From an uncultured Ruminococcus sp. (GTDB lineage Bacteria; Bacillota; Clostridia; Oscillospirales; Acutalibacteraceae), in assembly GCA_902797065.1 (NCBI GenBank), contig CADBRK010000007.1:1-8723 (forward strand): a DNA stretch of 8,723 bases. Reading direction: 5' to 3'. This document shows, piece by piece, positions 7,124 through 8,723 of the stretch; positions within the stretch are counted from its first letter, which is position 1, and each line of letters starts with the position of its first letter. The notes beneath the pieces were generated by a model. That model was not told where the DNA came from. It did not search any database and saw only the letters and a list, made by a program, of their open reading frames with translations. Made by a program: the position numbers and the translations under genes.

Positions 7124-7387
7124 TTATTTACGAATGCCGAGTCTTGCGATGATCGAACGGTATCTCTCAATGTCAACTTTAGTCAAATAGTTGAGAAGAT
7201 TTCTTCTTTTACCAACCATCTTAAGAAGGCCGCGGCGAGAATGGTGATCCTTCTTGTGAGTCTTTAGATGCTCTGTGAGGTCATTGATTCTTTTTGTAAG
7301 AACAGCGATCTGTACCTCGGGAGAACCTGTGTCGCCTTCGTGTGTAGCATACTCTGCCATGATAGCAGTCTTTTCTGCCTTTGTCAT
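7124..7387 (-). CDS. rpsO: 30S ribosomal protein S15
   Basis: S15 binds the central domain of 16S rRNA at the helix 20/21/22 junction early in 30S assembly. The 87-residue protein is full length and shows the conserved blocks DTGSPEVQIA (19-28), HKKDHHSRRGLLKMVGKRR (44-62, the main RNA-binding loop and helix) and YRSIIARLGIRK (76-87). The start ATG 7387 follows AAAGGTGG (7403-7396) with 8-9 bases of spacing. Its own promoter lies at 7509-7537, and a structured leader of about 115 nucleotides precedes it. In E. coli and several other bacteria S15 represses its own translation by binding its mRNA leader; the leader here has the features for such control. pnp follows 189 bases downstream and is probably co-transcribed at least in part. 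Confidence 0.98.
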   Translation of the reverse strand: MTKAEKTAIMAEYATHEGDTGSPEVQIAVLTKRINDLTEHLKTHKKDHHSRRGLLKMVGKRRNLLNYLTKVDIERYRSIIARLGIRK

Positions 7388-7502
7388 TTTAAAAATCCAC
7401 CTTTATATTATAATTTACCCTTTTGAGGACATTTCACAGTATGCGGTCAAGGTGAAGCCTACAACCGTGAAAGGGGTATGACCTATACTGTCTACGCAGT
7501 AC
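7388..7502 (-). promoter_or_regulatory. rpsO 5' leader: candidate S15-responsive structured RNA
   Basis: Read on the minus strand, the leader contains a long-range stem ACAGTAT (7491-7485) with ATACTGT (7442-7436), continued by GGTCA (7483-7479) with TGACC (7449-7445) across a small internal loop. A loop segment TTTCA (7472-7468) can pair with TGAAA (7436-7432) just outside the stem, which makes an H-type pseudoknot. A loop segment CACCTT (7454-7449) is perfectly complementary to AAGGTG of the ribosome binding site. CCCTTT (7475-7470) can alternatively pair with AAAGGG (7423-7418). Mutually exclusive folds that expose or mask the ribosome binding site fit translational autoregulation by S15. 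The structure is hand-derived, so the fold is a hypothesis. Confidence 0.5.
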
Positions 7503-7508
7503 TTTGTT

Positions 7509-7537
7509 ATTATATCATAATCCATGCTGTTTGTAAA
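7509..7537 (-). promoter_or_regulatory. Promoter of rpsO
   Basis: On the minus strand TTTACA (7537-7532) and TATAAT (7514-7509) are 17 bases apart, with TG one base upstream of the -10 (extended -10). The predicted start is near 7502. This gives rpsO a strong promoter of its own, separate from the metal transporter operon that ends 48 bases upstream of the -35. Confidence 0.8.
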
Positions 7538-7584
7538 GAAAATTTTTTGTTTTTTCAAAAAATTAAAAATAGCATTTGATATTT

Positions 7585-8430
7585 TTATTTTGACGTACTT
7601 CCTGCTATTTTACCAATTACACAGCAGATCGCAAACATCACCACATCAACTGCAACAATAGTTGAACCCACGGGAGCAGACGCCAAAATCGAAATTATGA
7701 TTCCGCTGAAAGCGCATACGACCGAAATAACTGCAGAAAATATGGTAACTGCCTTAAATCTGCGAAAAAGTCTCATAGCAGACAACGCAGGAAATATAAT
7801 AAGCGCAGAGATAAGCAAAGAACCGACAAGGTTCATAGCAAGCACAATTATTACGGCAATGATTGTAGCAAGCATAAGGTTGTATACCCCTGTTTTTGTC
7901 CCCGAAGCACGTGCAAAATCCTCGTCAAATGTAATGGCAAATATTTTATTATAGAACAGTACAAAAATTGCTATAACTGCCACCGATAGCCCTACGCACA
8001 GCCAGACCTCGGGCAAAGTCAATGTCAGAATTGAAGTAGAACCGAAAAGTGTACTGCACACGTCGCCCGAGAGATTTGATGACGTTGAAAATACATGCAT
8101 GAGAAGGTATCCGAATGCAAGCGAACCGACGGAGATCATAGCAATAGCTGCGTCGCCCTTGATCTTCATCTTCTTGCCTCCGCACAGGAGAAGAACGGCG
8201 CTTATGACGGTTATAGGAAGTACAATAGTCATACTGTTATTTATTTTCATAACAGTTGCTATTGCTATTGCACCAAAAGCAACATGTGATAATCCGTCCC
8301 CTATGAACGAGAATCTTTTAAGTACCAATGTTACTCCGAATAAAGATGAACATAATGCGATCAGTACTCCGACAACCAAAGCATACTGTACGAACGGATA
8401 CTGCAAATACGTGATGATCTTATCAAACAT
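7585..8430 (-). CDS. Zinc/manganese-type ABC transporter permease (ABC-3 family, ZnuB/AdcB/MntB-like)
   Basis: This 281-residue integral membrane protein is the channel subunit of a metal-ion ABC importer. It has about seven to nine hydrophobic helices (for example 15-36, 68-83, 141-160, 185-213, 228-250, 258-274). Family signatures are KRFSFIGDGLSHVAFG (38-53, with Asp45 and His49 at the usual GDxxSH site), the ATPase-facing segment DEDFARASG (169-177), NLVGSLLISALIIFPALSA (200-218) and SAPVGSTIV (251-259). A longer frame starts at 8475, but ATG 8430 begins the normal N-terminus and is preceded by AAAGGTGA. It overlaps the 3' end of the ATPase gene by 8 bases (ATGTTTGA), so translation is probably coupled. 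Zinc versus manganese cannot be settled without the substrate-binding protein, which is outside the window. Confidence 0.93.
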   Translation of the reverse strand: MFDKIITYLQYPFVQYALVVGVLIALCSSLFGVTLVLKRFSFIGDGLSHVAFGAIAIATVMKINNSMTIVLPITVISAVLLLCGGKKMKIKGDAAIAMISVGSLAFGYLLMHVFSTSSNLSGDVCSTLFGSTSILTLTLPEVWLCVGLSVAVIAIFVLFYNKIFAITFDEDFARASGTKTGVYNLMLATIIAVIIVLAMNLVGSLLISALIIFPALSAMRLFRRFKAVTIFSAVISVVCAFSGIIISILASAPVGSTIVAVDVVMFAICCVIGKIAGSTSK

Positions 8431-8723
8431 TGTTTTCACCTTTGCTTTCGGATGTAAATATTTTACCCATATCACTTTTCAGATATTGTTCTTTTGTACC
8501 GAAAAAAACTTTCTCGCCAATGTGCAGTATATGAGTCGCATACTGTACCGCAGCAGAAATATCATGCGAAACCATGATAATAGTTATGCCGTCGTTGTTC
8601 ATACCCTTAATAAGATTATACATATCGGCGGTTACGATAGGGTCAAGACCGGACACAGGTTCATCAAGCAGCAAAACGGTTTTTGTCGCGCACAAAGCCC
8701 TTGCCAGAAGTACTCTTTGCTGC
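8423..8723 (-). CDS. Metal ABC transporter ATP-binding protein (ZnuC-like), 5' end outside window
   Basis: Only the last 99 residues are inside the window. They begin in the signature region (QQRVLLARAL), followed by Walker B TVLLLDEP (15-22), the D-loop SGLD (24-27) and the H-loop MVSHD with His53. Walker A and the Q-loop lie beyond base 8723. The protein would energise import through the permease encoded next, whose start codon lies within its last codons. TTG at 8695 could be read as a start but falls between the signature and Walker B, so the gene must extend off the right edge. The short acidic C-terminus (KIFTSESKGENNV) looks complete. Confidence 0.93.
   Translation of the reverse strand, partial: QQRVLLARALCATKTVLLLDEPVSGLDPIVTADMYNLIKGMNNDGITIIMVSHDISAAVQYATHILHIGEKVFFGTKEQYLKSDMGKIFTSESKGENNV

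Noticed and set aside
7541..7564. Inverted repeat AATTTTTTG/CAAAAAATT after the metal permease gene
   Set aside because: The 9-base stem is nearly all A/T with a 6-base loop and is followed by only a short T run, so it is too weak to call a terminator; read-through into rpsO cannot be excluded.

Overview
The window looks like chromosomal DNA of a low-to-moderate G+C Gram-positive anaerobe of the Clostridia, probably Oscillospiraceae/Ruminococcus-like. The reasons are consensus TTGACA/TATAAT promoters, strong AGG-type ribosome binding sites, U-tailed intrinsic terminators, the rpsO-pnp order, a membrane-anchored YkuD transpeptidase with PG_binding_4-type repeats, and a DUF6472-like small protein next to an aluminium-resistance/methionine gamma-lyase-family protein. 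The genus is inference; there is no rRNA or other phylogenetic marker beyond S15 and PNPase.

Layout. (1) 1-1374, minus: an L,D-transpeptidase gene cut by the left edge, which loses its catalytic Cys motif. (2) 1375-1670: a divergent control region with a good promoter in each direction. (3) 1671-3050, plus: a MocR-type regulator (GntR winged helix plus aminotransferase fold). (4) 3109-4606, plus: a two-gene unit with its own promoter, encoding a 60-residue Cys-rich protein and a PLP-dependent Met_gamma_lyase-family enzyme, closed by an intrinsic terminator. (5) 4724-7537, minus: the housekeeping pair rpsO (S15) and pnp (PNPase), with a structured rpsO leader and a terminator behind pnp back-to-back with that of the lyase. 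(6) 7585-8723, minus: a Zn/Mn-type ABC importer, with the permease complete and the ATPase cut by the right edge; the two overlap by 8 bases.

How the genes may work together. rpsO and pnp are core translation and RNA-turnover genes, and the rpsO leader can fold so that it masks the ribosome binding site, as expected of S15 feedback control. The MocR regulator, the Cys-rich protein and the PLP enzyme sit head-to-tail. The regulator binds PLP and the enzyme uses it, so a PLP- or amino-acid-sensing circuit is plausible but unproven. No mobile element, CRISPR array, tRNA or rRNA was seen. No gene-free stretch exceeds 300 bases; the longest is the 296-base divergent region.

The best candidates for something undescribed are the pseudoknot-capable rpsO leader and the MocR/Cys-rich/PLP-enzyme locus. 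Everything else is ordinary chromosome.
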